Shown here: one piece after another, positions 24,939 through 34,210 of the stretch | Layout: each line of letters starts with the position of its first letter | Position numbering within the stretch: the first letter of the stretch is position 1 | Source of the DNA: an uncultured bacterium | GTDB taxonomy: Bacteria > Muiribacteriota > Ozemobacteria > Ozemobacterales > Ozemobacteraceae | Reading direction: 5' to 3' | Length of the DNA: 64,000 bases | Assembly (NCBI GenBank): GCA_937949615.1 | Contig: CALEDQ010000029.1 | Coordinates: 1-64,000, forward strand | Program-made: the position numbers and the translations under genes | Notes under the pieces: generated by a model | Databases searched by the model: none | Seen by the model: only the letters and a program-made list of their open reading frames with translations | Told to the model about the DNA's origin: nothing

Positions 24939-25863
24939 TTATGTCGCCCCAAAAGTAAATACTGGTCGGCGTTTCAATTTGATCGATCAGTTTTATCGCC
25001 ATTTCGTAACTTGCCGAAAAACCTCGATAGATATGGTCAAGCTCACCGTAATGCTCGAGAACCAGCTGGCGGGGAGTGAGTTCGTGCAGAACCTTATTGA
25101 CCGCGTCTATGGTGGCAGCCTTCTGGTCAGGGTGTCCATCCTCATACTCCGGCCCCGGATTCCGCCAGGTGATAAACAGCATATCTGGCGAGGGTTTTAC
25201 ACCGGCAAAACCCTGAGTATAGTCAGCATCACCGCAGAACAGAAGTCTGAATCCACCTGCCAGCTCTACTTCAAAACAGGTCAATGGAACTTCAGCTGCG
25301 GTTCTTCGCCAGACATGGCGGGTATGATGAGCTTTGACCTCAAATTTTTTGCCAAAGAATACTGAGTGGTCAAGCATACCCGTAAGACTTCTTGCAACAA
25401 TATCGGCGCCGCTATGCGTGAGCACAGGTTTGTTCAAAAGTGAGCAGGCCTCGACAAGTCGGCGGTCACAGTGATCCTGATGATCGTGGGTAATCAGCAG
25501 AGCATCCAGCTGAGCAGCCATTTCCATGGTCAGTTCGGCCGGTTCGGGCCAGCCGTAATAGCGCGGCACCGGCACAATGTCAAAACCAAGCATGCTGTCG
25601 GCTGTTTTAAGAAAAACTCCGGAATTGTACCATTGCAGCAGAAGTGTCTGCCCATCTAGCACCGGCGTTTGAACGAAGATATGCCAGTTATAGAGCATGC
25701 GCTCTTCTATCGTCTTCCAGAGAGCATTCGGCCAGAGACGCAGATCGTATGCCCGGCCTGGTCTGGCATGCAGTTCGAGAAAACGGCCGAATTCAACCAG
25801 CTGCTGAAAAAAATCCGGATTACCGCTGTCCGGGAGCTGCGGCAATTGAATATCTGCAACCAT
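24922..25863 (-). CDS. Metallo-beta-lactamase-fold hydrolase
   Basis: A 313-residue cytosolic protein of the UlaG/RomA-like branch. The zinc motif is ITHDHQDHCDR (HxHxDH); later ligand candidates are LLFCGDADYTQG and LVLEHYGELDH. Substrate unknown. Start ATG 25863 is chosen because GGAAAGGGAAAG sits directly upstream; earlier TTG codons have no such site. The gene diverges from the formiminotransferase-cyclodeaminase gene, and promoter-like boxes for both lie in the 176-bp spacer. Confidence 0.82.
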   Translation of the reverse strand: MVADIQLPQLPDSGNPDFFQQLVEFGRFLELHARPGRAYDLRLWPNALWKTIEERMLYNWHIFVQTPVLDGQTLLLQWYNSGVFLKTADSMLGFDIVPVPRYYGWPEPAELTMEMAAQLDALLITHDHQDHCDRRLVEACSLLNKPVLTHSGADIVARSLTGMLDHSVFFGKKFEVKAHHTRHVWRRTAAEVPLTCFEVELAGGFRLLFCGDADYTQGFAGVKPSPDMLFITWRNPGPEYEDGHPDQKAATIDAVNKVLHELTPRQLVLEHYGELDHIYRGFSASYEMAIKLIDQIETPTSIYFWGDIIKPAR

Positions 25864-25896
25864 CTGCTTTCCCTTTCCAATCAACAATTTCAGCTA

Positions 25897-25924
25897 ATTG
25901 TACACCTGGATGGTCATTCTGCAA
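25897..25924 (-). promoter_or_regulatory. Candidate promoter for the MBL-fold hydrolase gene
   Basis: Read on the minus strand, TTGCAG (25919-25924) and TACAAT (25897-25902) are 16 bases apart and about 34 bases before the start codon. Confidence 0.45.
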
Positions 25925-25952
25925 ACCATCATTTCAGGCTGGTTTCAAAAGC

Positions 25953-25981
25953 TTTACAATATTGTCTGAATGAGCTATAAA
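25953..25981 (+). promoter_or_regulatory. Sigma-70-type promoter of the FTCD gene
   Basis: TTTACA (25953-25958), a 17-base spacer and TATAAA (25976-25981) are one mismatch each from consensus. The predicted leader is about 50 bases long and contains a small hairpin at 26002-26016 (GACGGC-TTC-GCCGTC) just before the ribosome site. Confidence 0.65.
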
Positions 25982-26039
25982 AGCCAGTAGCAACTACAGA
26001 AGACGGCTTCGCCGTCAGATAACTTTAAAAGGAAAGAAT

Positions 26040-27662
26040 ATGAAAAAGATCGTCGAATGTGTACCTAATTTTTCTGAAGGCCGCGACCAGAAAATCATCG
26101 ATGCCATATCTGATGCGATCAGAAGTGTCAAAGGCGTGACCCTGCTCGACGTCGACCCGGGCAAATCAACGAACCGCACTGTTTACACATTTGTCGGCGA
26201 CCCCGAAACCATAATCGAAGGAGCTCTTGCCGCAGCCAGAGTCGCCCGCGAAAAAATTGACATGCGCACCCAGAAAGGCGAGCACCCGCGCATGGGCGCC
26301 CTCGATGTCTGCCCGTTCGTTCCGGTAGCCAATGTCAGCATGGAAGAATGTGTCGAAATCTCGAAAAAATTTGCCGAACGCGCCGCCGCCGAACTCAAAA
26401 TACCTCTCTATCTCTACGAACATTCACAGACGCGCGAATACCGCAAAAAACTGCCGCAGATCCGCAAAGGCGAATATGAAGGCCTGCCCGAAAAAATCGT
26501 TCAGCCCGACTGGAAACCTGATTATGGCCCGGCCGAATTTGTGCCCACCTGGGGCGCAACCGTTACCGGCGCCCGCTTCTTTCTTGTCGCCTACAACGTC
26601 AACATTCTCGGCACCAGCAACCAGGCACACCGCATCGCCCTTGACCTGCGCGAAGCCGGCCGCGGCCCGGGCGAACCCGGCCGCTTCAAAGAACTCAAGG
26701 GCCTTGGCTGGTATGTTGACGAATACAATATGGCTCAGTGCTCGTTCAACCTCAACAACTACCACGTAACCGCACCCCATGAAGTTTATGAAGCGGTCAA
26801 AGAAGAAGCGGCCAAAATCAACGTCGGCGTTGCCGGCTCAGAACTGGTCGGGCTTATTCCGCTCGAAGCGATGCTCAAAGCCGCTGACTACTACATGAAC
26901 AAAGAAAACCTCTTCATTCTCGACGAAGATCAGAAGATCAAGCTGGTTATCGATCGTATGGGCCTGAGTTCGGTCTCTCAGTTCAAACCCGCTGAACGCA
27001 TCATCGAATACATCATCAGGGAAGAGCCTAACGAGCCGCTCGCCAATATGAGCACCCGCAAATTCATCGAAGCCATCAATGCCAGAACCTCAGCCCCGGG
27101 TGGCGGCAGCGCTTCGGCAGCGATTGCGGCAATCGGCAGTGGCCTGGGCGCCATGGTTACCAAGCTCACTTACGGGGTGCGCAAATTTGAGCACCTCGAA
27201 AGCCGGCTGCGCAAAACCATTCCGGTATTGCATGAAACTACGCTCAAACTGATTCCGATGATCGATGCCGATACCAACGCCTTCAATGACTACGTCGACG
27301 CCATGCGTCTGCCGCAGAACACCGAAGACGAAAAGAAAATCAGATTCGAAAAAATGCAGGCCGGCCTGAAAAAGGCAATTGAAGTACCCCTGGCCACCAT
27401 GAAAATTGGTGATTCCGCCTGGGAAATGATGGTCGAAGCAGCTGAATGCGGCAACATCGCCTCGAAATCAGACATGCAGGTCGGCGCCAGGGCTCTCGAA
27501 GTCGGTATCTGGGGCGCTTATCAGAATGTCATGATCAACATGGCCGGCATCAAAGACGAAAAATTCGTCAGCGATGTCACCGCTGAAGCCGCTAAAATCA
27601 AGGAGCGCGCTGAAAAGTTCTGCGCGCAGATACAGAAACTTCTCGAAAACCGCAAAGACTGA
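26040..27662 (+). CDS. Glutamate formiminotransferase / formimino-THF cyclodeaminase fusion
   Basis: A 540-residue bifunctional enzyme of histidine breakdown. It moves the formimino group of formiminoglutamate to tetrahydrofolate, then releases ammonia to form methenyl-THF. The transferase part (1-325) has VECVPNFSEGRD, the catalytic-region HPRMGALDVCPFVPV and YNVNILGTSNQAHRIA. The cyclodeaminase part (340-540) has FIEAINARTSAPGGGSASA. The length matches vertebrate FTCD, a single chain; many bacteria encode the two as separate genes. Only AAAGGAAAG precedes the ATG. No hut genes adjoin it. Confidence 0.95.
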   Translation: MKKIVECVPNFSEGRDQKIIDAISDAIRSVKGVTLLDVDPGKSTNRTVYTFVGDPETIIEGALAAARVAREKIDMRTQKGEHPRMGALDVCPFVPVANVSMEECVEISKKFAERAAAELKIPLYLYEHSQTREYRKKLPQIRKGEYEGLPEKIVQPDWKPDYGPAEFVPTWGATVTGARFFLVAYNVNILGTSNQAHRIALDLREAGRGPGEPGRFKELKGLGWYVDEYNMAQCSFNLNNYHVTAPHEVYEAVKEEAAKINVGVAGSELVGLIPLEAMLKAADYYMNKENLFILDEDQKIKLVIDRMGLSSVSQFKPAERIIEYIIREEPNEPLANMSTRKFIEAINARTSAPGGGSASAAIAAIGSGLGAMVTKLTYGVRKFEHLESRLRKTIPVLHETTLKLIPMIDADTNAFNDYVDAMRLPQNTEDEKKIRFEKMQAGLKKAIEVPLATMKIGDSAWEMMVEAAECGNIASKSDMQVGARALEVGIWGAYQNVMINMAGIKDEKFVSDVTAEAAKIKERAEKFCAQIQKLLENRKD

Positions 27663-27682
27663 AGCTCAACCAGCCAAAACCG

Positions 27683-27722
27683 GCGGTGTCATAGCTCATT
27701 GAGACGTGACACCGCTTTTTTC
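27683..27722 (+). terminator. Terminator after the FTCD gene
   Basis: GCGGTGTCA (27683-27691) pairs with TGACACCGC (27707-27715) and is followed by six Ts and CTT. It lies 20 bp past the stop codon. Confidence 0.85.
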
Positions 27723-27770
27723 TTGTGATTTGCGCGGAAAATGCAGCGAAAAATAAAGGTTCTGTGTTAA

Positions 27771-29402
27771 TCAGGGGATCAGATTTTTCAGGATGCCCGA
27801 CACTTCTGCAAACCCTGTCAATTTAAGCTGCAGACCGATACCAAAAGTATGAAAAACGTTGAGGGCCATAATTACTGCCAGAAAAAGAATGGTGAACAAT
27901 ATCATCTTTTTGCCCGGATAGCGGCCGTCTGCTGTCGTGTCAGCCTCTCGCGAGACCGGAAACCATGAATTAAAGGTCATGATTGCGACTGTCATCAGGG
28001 CAATGAAAGTGAAAATTGTAATTTCAAAGCTCTTCTGCCTCTGTATCACTTCGATAATATTCGGATTGACATTGGTCGCACCCTCCGCAAGCCGACCGGC
28101 CAGCGAAAGAATTTCCGGATTGAACCCCTGCAGCAGCTGCGTGATTATTATGGCACCAACCGCAAAGAACCAGGCAACGATGTGAGCAGGCTTTGCCTTT
28201 TCCGGTTTACCACGGGAATTCACCTGACCGGCGTTCCAGGTCAACCACAAACCCATCAGGGCCGGAATTACCATCAATCTGGTGTTTCCCCAGGCCATCG
28301 AACTGATGAAACCCATCGAAATCGAAGTTTTCTGGATACTGGTGCGGGTCTTATCGGGCATCATCATGGTAACCGTGGCCAGACCGAGAAAAAGCACCGA
28401 AAGCAGCCGCTTGTTTGTCTCATCTGAAACGAAAAGAATCGCCAGAGCAACGACCAGAAAACAGATAAGCAGCATCATGTCCCGCTTGTGGTCTGGGCGC
28501 TCGACATCTTCTTTCAAAATCATTTCGGCCTGTTTCGTCTCTTCTTCGGAGGGTGGCGGAATATCGAGAGCCTTGAGTCGAACGGTGGCATAGCGCGAAT
28601 GATTGGCGATTTCGAGCAGTTCTGGCAGATTCGAAGGCCTTATAGTGCGCAGCAGATAAACGCCCGAATCTTGAAGTGCGATGTTGCCGCTTTTGATCAT
28701 TTCAGAAATATGCTGTTCAGCCAGGGTCGGAGAATATCGATGCAGGCCACGCACCGCATTGGCTCTGATTCTGTTGTCTGAAGATGTGGCAAAATCAGCG
28801 AACCGATCAGCCAGCTCGGGCCGTTCGAATTCCCACAGAGCTTCGATAGCGTTGGCGACAATCCGCGAGTCTTCATGGTCAAGATACTTTTCGAGAGTTT
28901 CAGGAATTCTCGGATCATCGATGCGGCCAAGAAGACGCAACAGGTAGGAAATCTTATATTCGTCATTTTCGGCTCTCAGATAAGAAAGCAACGGCGATGC
29001 CAGTGCCGGGTCGCCGCTTTCTGTAAGGCGGTCCATCGCTTCAAATACAACATATCTGCTGCCAAGGCGCATTTTGTGCAGCAGAATTTCCTGGGCACTG
29101 AGCTGCTGACCTTCTTTCAGCTCGAGTTTGAAAGCAGAAACCTCATTCTTACCCGACTCAATCTCGGGAAAGGAATCTAGAATCTGGTTTCTCGCCCGCC
29201 GGGCAAAGTATCTGACACGGGTATCATGATGAACGATCGCCTCGGTTATTTTCGGCATCAGAGTTCTTGCCATTTCGAGCGTCAAAGAACTCTGCTGACC
29301 GATAAAATCGAGAGCAAAAGTTTTCTCGTCGACAATCGACGAGTTCAATGAATCTTCGAGGATCTGCTGCCAGCGTGGGGGCAGGTTGTTTTCCTGTGTC
29401 AT
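27771..29402 (-). CDS. HEAT-repeat protein with multi-pass membrane domain
   Basis: A 543-residue protein. Residues 15-290 are tandem HEAT-type helical pairs (for example ISYLLRLLGRIDDPRIPETL, IVANAIEALWEFERPELAD). Residues 310-543 contain about seven hydrophobic segments (first at 312-330, last near 510-530) with short loops. The N-terminal domain should face the cytosol because there is no signal peptide. HEAT arrays usually bind proteins; fusion to a polytopic domain suggests a membrane-tethered platform. No catalytic motif was found. The ATG has no strong ribosome site. Confidence 0.75.
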   Translation of the reverse strand: MTQENNLPPRWQQILEDSLNSSIVDEKTFALDFIGQQSSLTLEMARTLMPKITEAIVHHDTRVRYFARRARNQILDSFPEIESGKNEVSAFKLELKEGQQLSAQEILLHKMRLGSRYVVFEAMDRLTESGDPALASPLLSYLRAENDEYKISYLLRLLGRIDDPRIPETLEKYLDHEDSRIVANAIEALWEFERPELADRFADFATSSDNRIRANAVRGLHRYSPTLAEQHISEMIKSGNIALQDSGVYLLRTIRPSNLPELLEIANHSRYATVRLKALDIPPPSEEETKQAEMILKEDVERPDHKRDMMLLICFLVVALAILFVSDETNKRLLSVLFLGLATVTMMMPDKTRTSIQKTSISMGFISSMAWGNTRLMVIPALMGLWLTWNAGQVNSRGKPEKAKPAHIVAWFFAVGAIIITQLLQGFNPEILSLAGRLAEGATNVNPNIIEVIQRQKSFEITIFTFIALMTVAIMTFNSWFPVSREADTTADGRYPGKKMILFTILFLAVIMALNVFHTFGIGLQLKLTGFAEVSGILKNLIP

Positions 29403-29486
29403 TTTTCGGGCCGGGGGATATTATAAACGGAACTGCCTCAAAATGCCAGTCTTATGCCCGCCCTGCAGATTTTTTGTATTGGCGCT

Positions 29487-29531
29487 GGCAGGCCCACAGA
29501 CTCTGTGGTAGTCTTTTAATGGGCGCCTGCC
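29487..29531 (+). other. Nested inverted repeat in the leader of the C25 peptidase gene
   Basis: Outer arms GGCAGGC (29487-29493) and GCCTGCC (29525-29531) enclose an inner hairpin, CCACA (29494-29498) with TGTGG (29504-29508). It lies 34 bp before the start codon at 29566 and could fold in the mRNA leader. No known riboswitch class was recognised. Confidence 0.35.
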
Positions 29532-29565
29532 GCCCTCGTATCTTCACAAAAGGAATAAACAGGAT

Positions 29566-31698
29566 ATGAAATTGAAGAGTTTTTGCAGAATGTCTCTGGC
29601 CGTGCTTTTCGGAGCAGCCATCTTGACAGCTTTTCCTGATCAGGCCTATTCTCAGATCAGAGTCAACACCGATCGCAGCCTCGGCTCAGATATTCATGTG
29701 GTTACACCGGAGCTCAAACGAGTTGATTTCTCGGCCGACAGCCAGGATTTCACCGGCCTTTACATGGACCACGCCAGTCTGATGATCGAAAAAGGCAAAC
29801 CGGCCCTGCCTTTCCTGTCAGGCATGATAATGATTGCCCAGGATCAGAGACCTGTTCTCGAAATCATCAAAACCCGCTTCACCGAAATTTCGGTCACTAA
29901 ACCGGTGGTTCCTTCGCGCGGCGCGATTCTGCGCAGCGTCGATCCTTCCACTGTTCCGTTCAAACAGGGTGCAGTTTATAAAAAGAACGCCTGGTTTCCG
30001 GCTGACAAGGACATCATCAGAATTTCGCAGCCATTCATTTTCAGAGAAGCCCGCGGTGTCAGACTTGAAGTCTTCCCGGTTCAATATAACCCGGTAACCG
30101 GCAGAATCAGGCTTTACACCAGCATTCAAGCCAAACTCAAATATGACGGGCCAGGTGGCGCCAATATTCATCGCGGTCGCAGCGAAATATCGAGAGCCTT
30201 CGCACCCATTTACCGCAAGGCATTTCTGAACTTCGCCTCAGTTCCCCGCCGTCTTTCTCCAGTTGACGAAAATGGCCGGCTTATCATCATCGCCGCCGAC
30301 GAACTCAAAGCAGCAGCAGCTCCCCTGGCCCAGTGGAAACAGAAATGCGGCATCAAAACCATTGTCGTCGGCACCAGCGACATCGGTGGCGCTACCCCTG
30401 AGAACATCAAGGCCTTTCTACAGGAACAGTTCGAAGACCCCGGGTTTTCACACGTAATTCTCGTTGGCGACGCCGAACAGATACCCACCAACAAGGGTGA
30501 AAACGAAAAAGCCGACTCAGACCCGGTCTACGTCAAACTCGCCGGCGACGACCATGTTCCGGATGCGATCATCAGCCGCATTTCGGCGGCGAAACCAGAG
30601 CAGGTATCTTATCAGATAGCCAAAATCATCAATTACGAACAGTATCCCGCCACCGGCGACGATGCCGCCTGGTACAGCCGTGCTCTCGGCATCGGCAGCA
30701 GCGAAGGCAATCCGCCCGATTACGAATACATCGAAAAACTGCGCCAGGCTCTGCTTGAGTCAAGATACACAGAAGTCGACACCGCTTATGACCCGAAAGC
30801 CCCTGCGAGTAGCGGCGGTAGTGGCGGCGGCTACGACGGTTATCCTTACCCGGGCTCTTATCCAGGCTTTCCCGGCATGAATCCGCATTTCCCCATGCAA
30901 CCGGCGCCTTTCTCGGTAAGCGCCGACCGTAGCGACACCAGTCGCGGCAACCTCAAAGACAAAGTCTTTGAATCGGTCAACAGGGGCGTTTCGTTGATTA
31001 ATTACATGGGCCATGGCTCCACCACATCATGGGGAACCACCGGTTTCAGCAATGGCGACTGCGGCAAACTGGCAAACGGTCTGAAACTGCCGGTCATTGT
31101 CAGCGTTGCCTGCGTCAACGGTAATTTTGTCGGCAAAGACAGCTTCTGCGAAGCCTGGATGAACAGTGGCGACATTGAAAATCCGCGCGGTGCCGTCGCC
31201 ATCTTCGGCTCGACCACCAATCAGTCATGGGTGCCGCCGATCAAGGTGCAGGCCGCCATCGTTTCTGAATTTATCGTCAACGATTCTTACCTCACCGTCG
31301 GCGGTCTGATGACCAACGGTATCATCAAAGGCCTCGAAATTTATGGGACCGAAAAAACCGGCGAAGGCGTCAAGATGATGGAACAGTGGCACCTGTTCGG
31401 CGACGGCACCACCGTGATCAGAACCCGCAAACCCGAAAAGGTGAGCATCGAAGTCGAAACTTCCTCGATTCCGGGCGAAAGCCAGGCGATGGTTAAAGTA
31501 ATCGACAGCAAAGGCAACCCGGTCGCCAATGCCAGGGTAACCTGCTATACCGAAGGACTTGTGACTGCTTCTTCAGCCACTTCCAATAAAGAAGGTATCG
31601 CCAGAGTGAATATCGGCCTCGAAAAAGGCAGTGAAGCCATGCTGACAGTTTTTGGCCCCGACATCGTGCCGATCGTCGATCATAAATTCAAATTCTGA
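29566..31698 (+). CDS. Secreted gingipain-type cysteine peptidase, family C25
   Basis: A 710-residue exported peptidase. A signal peptide (about 1-29) is followed by a C25 propeptide-like region (30-220). The caspase-fold catalytic domain (about 235-620) has RLIIIAADEL, HVILVGDAEQIPT, the catalytic His483 in LINYMGHGST and catalytic Cys516 in VSVACVNGNF. The C-terminal 75 residues are a beta-sandwich (bacterial Ig or Big-1-like: KVIDSKGNPVANARVTCY). A Gly/Tyr/Pro-rich insert lies at about 412-450 before the catalytic His. There is no visible T9SS sorting domain. Cleavage specificity (Arg or Lys) cannot be read from the sequence. A terminator follows, then the C11 peptidase gene. Confidence 0.9.
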   Translation: MKLKSFCRMSLAVLFGAAILTAFPDQAYSQIRVNTDRSLGSDIHVVTPELKRVDFSADSQDFTGLYMDHASLMIEKGKPALPFLSGMIMIAQDQRPVLEIIKTRFTEISVTKPVVPSRGAILRSVDPSTVPFKQGAVYKKNAWFPADKDIIRISQPFIFREARGVRLEVFPVQYNPVTGRIRLYTSIQAKLKYDGPGGANIHRGRSEISRAFAPIYRKAFLNFASVPRRLSPVDENGRLIIIAADELKAAAAPLAQWKQKCGIKTIVVGTSDIGGATPENIKAFLQEQFEDPGFSHVILVGDAEQIPTNKGENEKADSDPVYVKLAGDDHVPDAIISRISAAKPEQVSYQIAKIINYEQYPATGDDAAWYSRALGIGSSEGNPPDYEYIEKLRQALLESRYTEVDTAYDPKAPASSGGSGGGYDGYPYPGSYPGFPGMNPHFPMQPAPFSVSADRSDTSRGNLKDKVFESVNRGVSLINYMGHGSTTSWGTTGFSNGDCGKLANGLKLPVIVSVACVNGNFVGKDSFCEAWMNSGDIENPRGAVAIFGSTTNQSWVPPIKVQAAIVSEFIVNDSYLTVGGLMTNGIIKGLEIYGTEKTGEGVKMMEQWHLFGDGTTVIRTRKPEKVSIEVETSSIPGESQAMVKVIDSKGNPVANARVTCYTEGLVTASSATSNKEGIARVNIGLEKGSEAMLTVFGPDIVPIVDHKFKF

Positions 31699-31710
31699 TT
31701 TTCAACTCAG

Positions 31711-31750
31711 AAAGCCCGGCAGAAGCGAAACTGCCGGGCTTTCGCTTTTT
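31711..31750 (+). terminator. Terminator between the two peptidase genes
   Basis: AAAGCCCGGCAG (31711-31722) and CTGCCGGGCTTT (31731-31742) form a 12-bp stem followed by CGCTTTTTC. The C25 and C11 genes are therefore probably transcribed separately. Confidence 0.85.
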
Positions 31751-31800
31751 CAGCATTTATGCCATAATTAAAAAATAACTTTTACCTTTACGGGGGAAAT

Positions 31801-33024
31801 ATGAAAAAGATAGCTCTGATGCTGCTCAGCGCCCTGGCGATCATGGCCATGCCGGCCCTCTGTCTGGCAGAAAATGAATGGACAGTCATTGTCTACATGG
31901 TCAACGACGACAAGGACACCACCCTCGAAAACGCCAATTTCCGTAATCTCAGCAGCATGAAGAGCTGGGGCCCCGGCGAAAACAAGACTCTGCTGGTGCA
32001 GCTCGACGGTATGCCGACCGGTTCATCTGACGAGCAGAAGCTCAACTACAAGGGCGGCAGCCGCCTGCGTATAGAGAAAGACAAACTCATCGATGAAGGC
32101 GTTCTTGGTGAAACCAACATGGGTTCGCCCCAGACCCTCTGGGACTGCCTCAAATGGGCATACAACAAATACCCGGCCAAACATTATGCGTTGATAATCA
32201 ACAGTCATGGCAGCGGCGTTTTCACCTGGTGGGGCGATGGCTCGGTCAGCAGCAGCGAACCAGGCAAGGTCGTCTTCAACCCTGACCTCAGACCAGGGCG
32301 CTTCGTTGCCTATGATCACACCGACCACGACGCTCTGACCGTCTTCGAAGTGGCCGAAGTTCTCAAAGCCTTCAACAGCCGCTGCAAAACCGACGGCAAG
32401 TTTGATGTCGTCGGATTCGATGCCTGCATGCCCGCCGGCGCCGAAGTGCTCTATCAGCTGCGCGATGCCTGCGATTACATGGTTGGCAGCCCCGAAACCA
32501 CTCCAATCAATGGCTTCAACTACGACGCCATGGCAAAACTGATGGCACGCAACTCGACCATCAAACCCGATGTTTTTGCTGCCGACATGGCAGAAAGACT
32601 CAACAACAGCCAGATTGGTGCCTGGAAAACCGCGCAGGCCGCTCAGCTCGTTTTTGCCATTAACCAGCTGGCCATGGAACTCCTCAACGCAATGAACGAA
32701 ACCGGAAAAAGTTTCGCTCTGCGCGGCCAGGCCGCTTTCGGCAAAGGCACCAACTACTGGGACCTGGTCAAAGTAGGCGAAGCCTTCTATCGCGAAAATT
32801 CTGATCTGAACGGTGCCAGTAACCAGTCAGTAATAAAACAGATGGGCAAAGAACTCGTCGATGCGATTGCCGGCGCCAGAGTGACCCGCAATGGTATCAT
32901 CAGCATCGCCTGGCCGGAAAAGGCCGACTATCAGAAATATCGCACTTTCTACAAAGCTCTCGACATGTCACGCGATACAAAGTGGGATGAAGTTCTCGAC
33001 CGCCGCGAACTCGGAATCAAATAA
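31801..33024 (+). CDS. Secreted clostripain-family cysteine peptidase, family C11
   Basis: A 407-residue exported protein with a signal peptide (about 1-23). The caspase-like core has WTVIVYMVNDDKDTT, the catalytic His136 in LIINSHGSG and catalytic Cys209 in VGFDACMPAGAEV, then YMVGSPETTPINGF. Clostripains cleave after Arg and self-process; self-processing sites are not obvious here. GGGGGAAAT precedes the ATG. It shares clan CD with the upstream C25 enzyme. Together they suggest extracellular proteolysis. Confidence 0.92.
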   Translation: MKKIALMLLSALAIMAMPALCLAENEWTVIVYMVNDDKDTTLENANFRNLSSMKSWGPGENKTLLVQLDGMPTGSSDEQKLNYKGGSRLRIEKDKLIDEGVLGETNMGSPQTLWDCLKWAYNKYPAKHYALIINSHGSGVFTWWGDGSVSSSEPGKVVFNPDLRPGRFVAYDHTDHDALTVFEVAEVLKAFNSRCKTDGKFDVVGFDACMPAGAEVLYQLRDACDYMVGSPETTPINGFNYDAMAKLMARNSTIKPDVFAADMAERLNNSQIGAWKTAQAAQLVFAINQLAMELLNAMNETGKSFALRGQAAFGKGTNYWDLVKVGEAFYRENSDLNGASNQSVIKQMGKELVDAIAGARVTRNGIISIAWPEKADYQKYRTFYKALDMSRDTKWDEVLDRRELGIK

Positions 33025-33063
33025 GGCACTTAAAAATTCACAAGGGGCCCGGAGCCGGATCAA

Positions 33064-34077
33064 TCAGGCTTCGGGCTCCTGTTCTTTACGGCTGAGGCGC
33101 CATTCGCCAAGCATGCGGTCGGAGGCATCCTTCTGGTGCGTATGCGAGACCAGTTCAAAAATCGCCTCGAAATTGACCGGGTCATCAGAATGATGCGACC
33201 GCAGCCAGCCTTTGACCTCGATCTCGTCAAAAAGTTTCGGGCCAGGCTTCTCATCGGTAAAATACTCTGCCGTAAGAAAGGCCATGCCGGCTGTATCGAT
33301 CAGCACTTCATGTTCGGTACTGTTAACGGTGAGCGACTGAGTCTTCTCTTTAAGGCCACGACTCGAATATGAGGTCGGCGGCATTATGCGCAGATTTTCA
33401 AACCGGCGTTCATCGGGGCGTCCCTGCGGTCTGAACAGCACCTCGCATCTATGAAAGGGTATTACAACTGTATCCGGGGAGTAGGTAACGAGATAAACCT
33501 TCATACTGAGGTTCCACTGATAGGTCCCGGTCTGACTCATGCCCGCAATAGCCCGCTGCAGCTCGATCTTGCCATCGAGAATTTCGAGATCGGGCTTTTT
33601 CTGAATCGGAAAAAGCAGCTTGAGCAGATCAGAACGCCTTGCCGACCGGGTCGAATTCGCCTCGCGCCAGGGCACTTCATGGGTGATAATGCCGGTACTG
33701 TCAGGGATTCTGATGACAAAAGGTGAACGCTCCGTTTCAAAAACGAGAGCAACGACCGTTTTGCCGTTATATGGAATCGAAAGACTGATCAGATTGGGCG
33801 CCATCAGTTGATCAAAACGCGAGCGCACCTTGGCAAACCAGATAGAAAGTTCTTCAAAGTCAGCGCCAATGACGCCCTTCTTTTCGTCGATGCCGATCAA
33901 CCACATAATCGGCTCGCCGCGGGCAGAATTGGCATGAGCGGCAATGCGGCGCGCCGCCCGGAAATGATCGCGGGGCCATTCAGACTTCAGTTCGATGGTG
34001 TCATCCTCGATCAGCTGCCCTTTTTCCAGACGGTCAATTATATCGAGAACCTTGAATTCGATTTCCTGTTTTTTCAT
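33064..34077 (-). CDS. AlbA_2/Schlafen-type putative DNA-binding protein
   Basis: A 337-residue cytosolic protein. The N-terminal domain (about 10-150) has the AlbA_2 hallmarks: EDDTIELKSEWPRD, AARRIAAHANSARGEP and IMWLIGIDEKKGVIGAD. This domain occurs in Schlafen-like regulators and in ATPases of mobile islands. The C-terminal half (170-330) is a beta-rich region I cannot assign. There is no helicase or ATPase domain. ATG 34077 has GAGAG six bases upstream; a GTG at 34083 is the alternative. Confidence 0.75.
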   Translation of the reverse strand: MKKQEIEFKVLDIIDRLEKGQLIEDDTIELKSEWPRDHFRAARRIAAHANSARGEPIMWLIGIDEKKGVIGADFEELSIWFAKVRSRFDQLMAPNLISLSIPYNGKTVVALVFETERSPFVIRIPDSTGIITHEVPWREANSTRSARRSDLLKLLFPIQKKPDLEILDGKIELQRAIAGMSQTGTYQWNLSMKVYLVTYSPDTVVIPFHRCEVLFRPQGRPDERRFENLRIMPPTSYSSRGLKEKTQSLTVNSTEHEVLIDTAGMAFLTAEYFTDEKPGPKLFDEIEVKGWLRSHHSDDPVNFEAIFELVSHTHQKDASDRMLGEWRLSRKEQEPEA

Positions 34078-34162
34078 TGCCACTCTCGCTCTGAATGTAT
34101 TTCATTTTCAGTATCGGCAAATTTTGCAACTATTGCAATCTTATAGACACGTATCGCCGGCC

Positions 34163-34197
34163 ATAAAAAAACCGGAGCCCTTTTTACAGGCTCCGGT
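34163..34197 (-). terminator. Terminator of the peroxiredoxin operon
   Basis: ACCGGAGCC (34171-34179) and GGCTCCGGT (34189-34197) form a 9-bp stem; on the minus strand seven Us follow. It lies 13 bp after the stop of the peroxiredoxin gene. Confidence 0.85.
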
Positions 34198-34210
34198 CAA
34201 GGTTATAACG

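Noticed and set aside
33051..33093. Possible terminator after the C11 peptidase gene
   Set aside because: GGAGCC/GGCTCC can pair, but the stem is six bases with a long loop and lacks a T-run.
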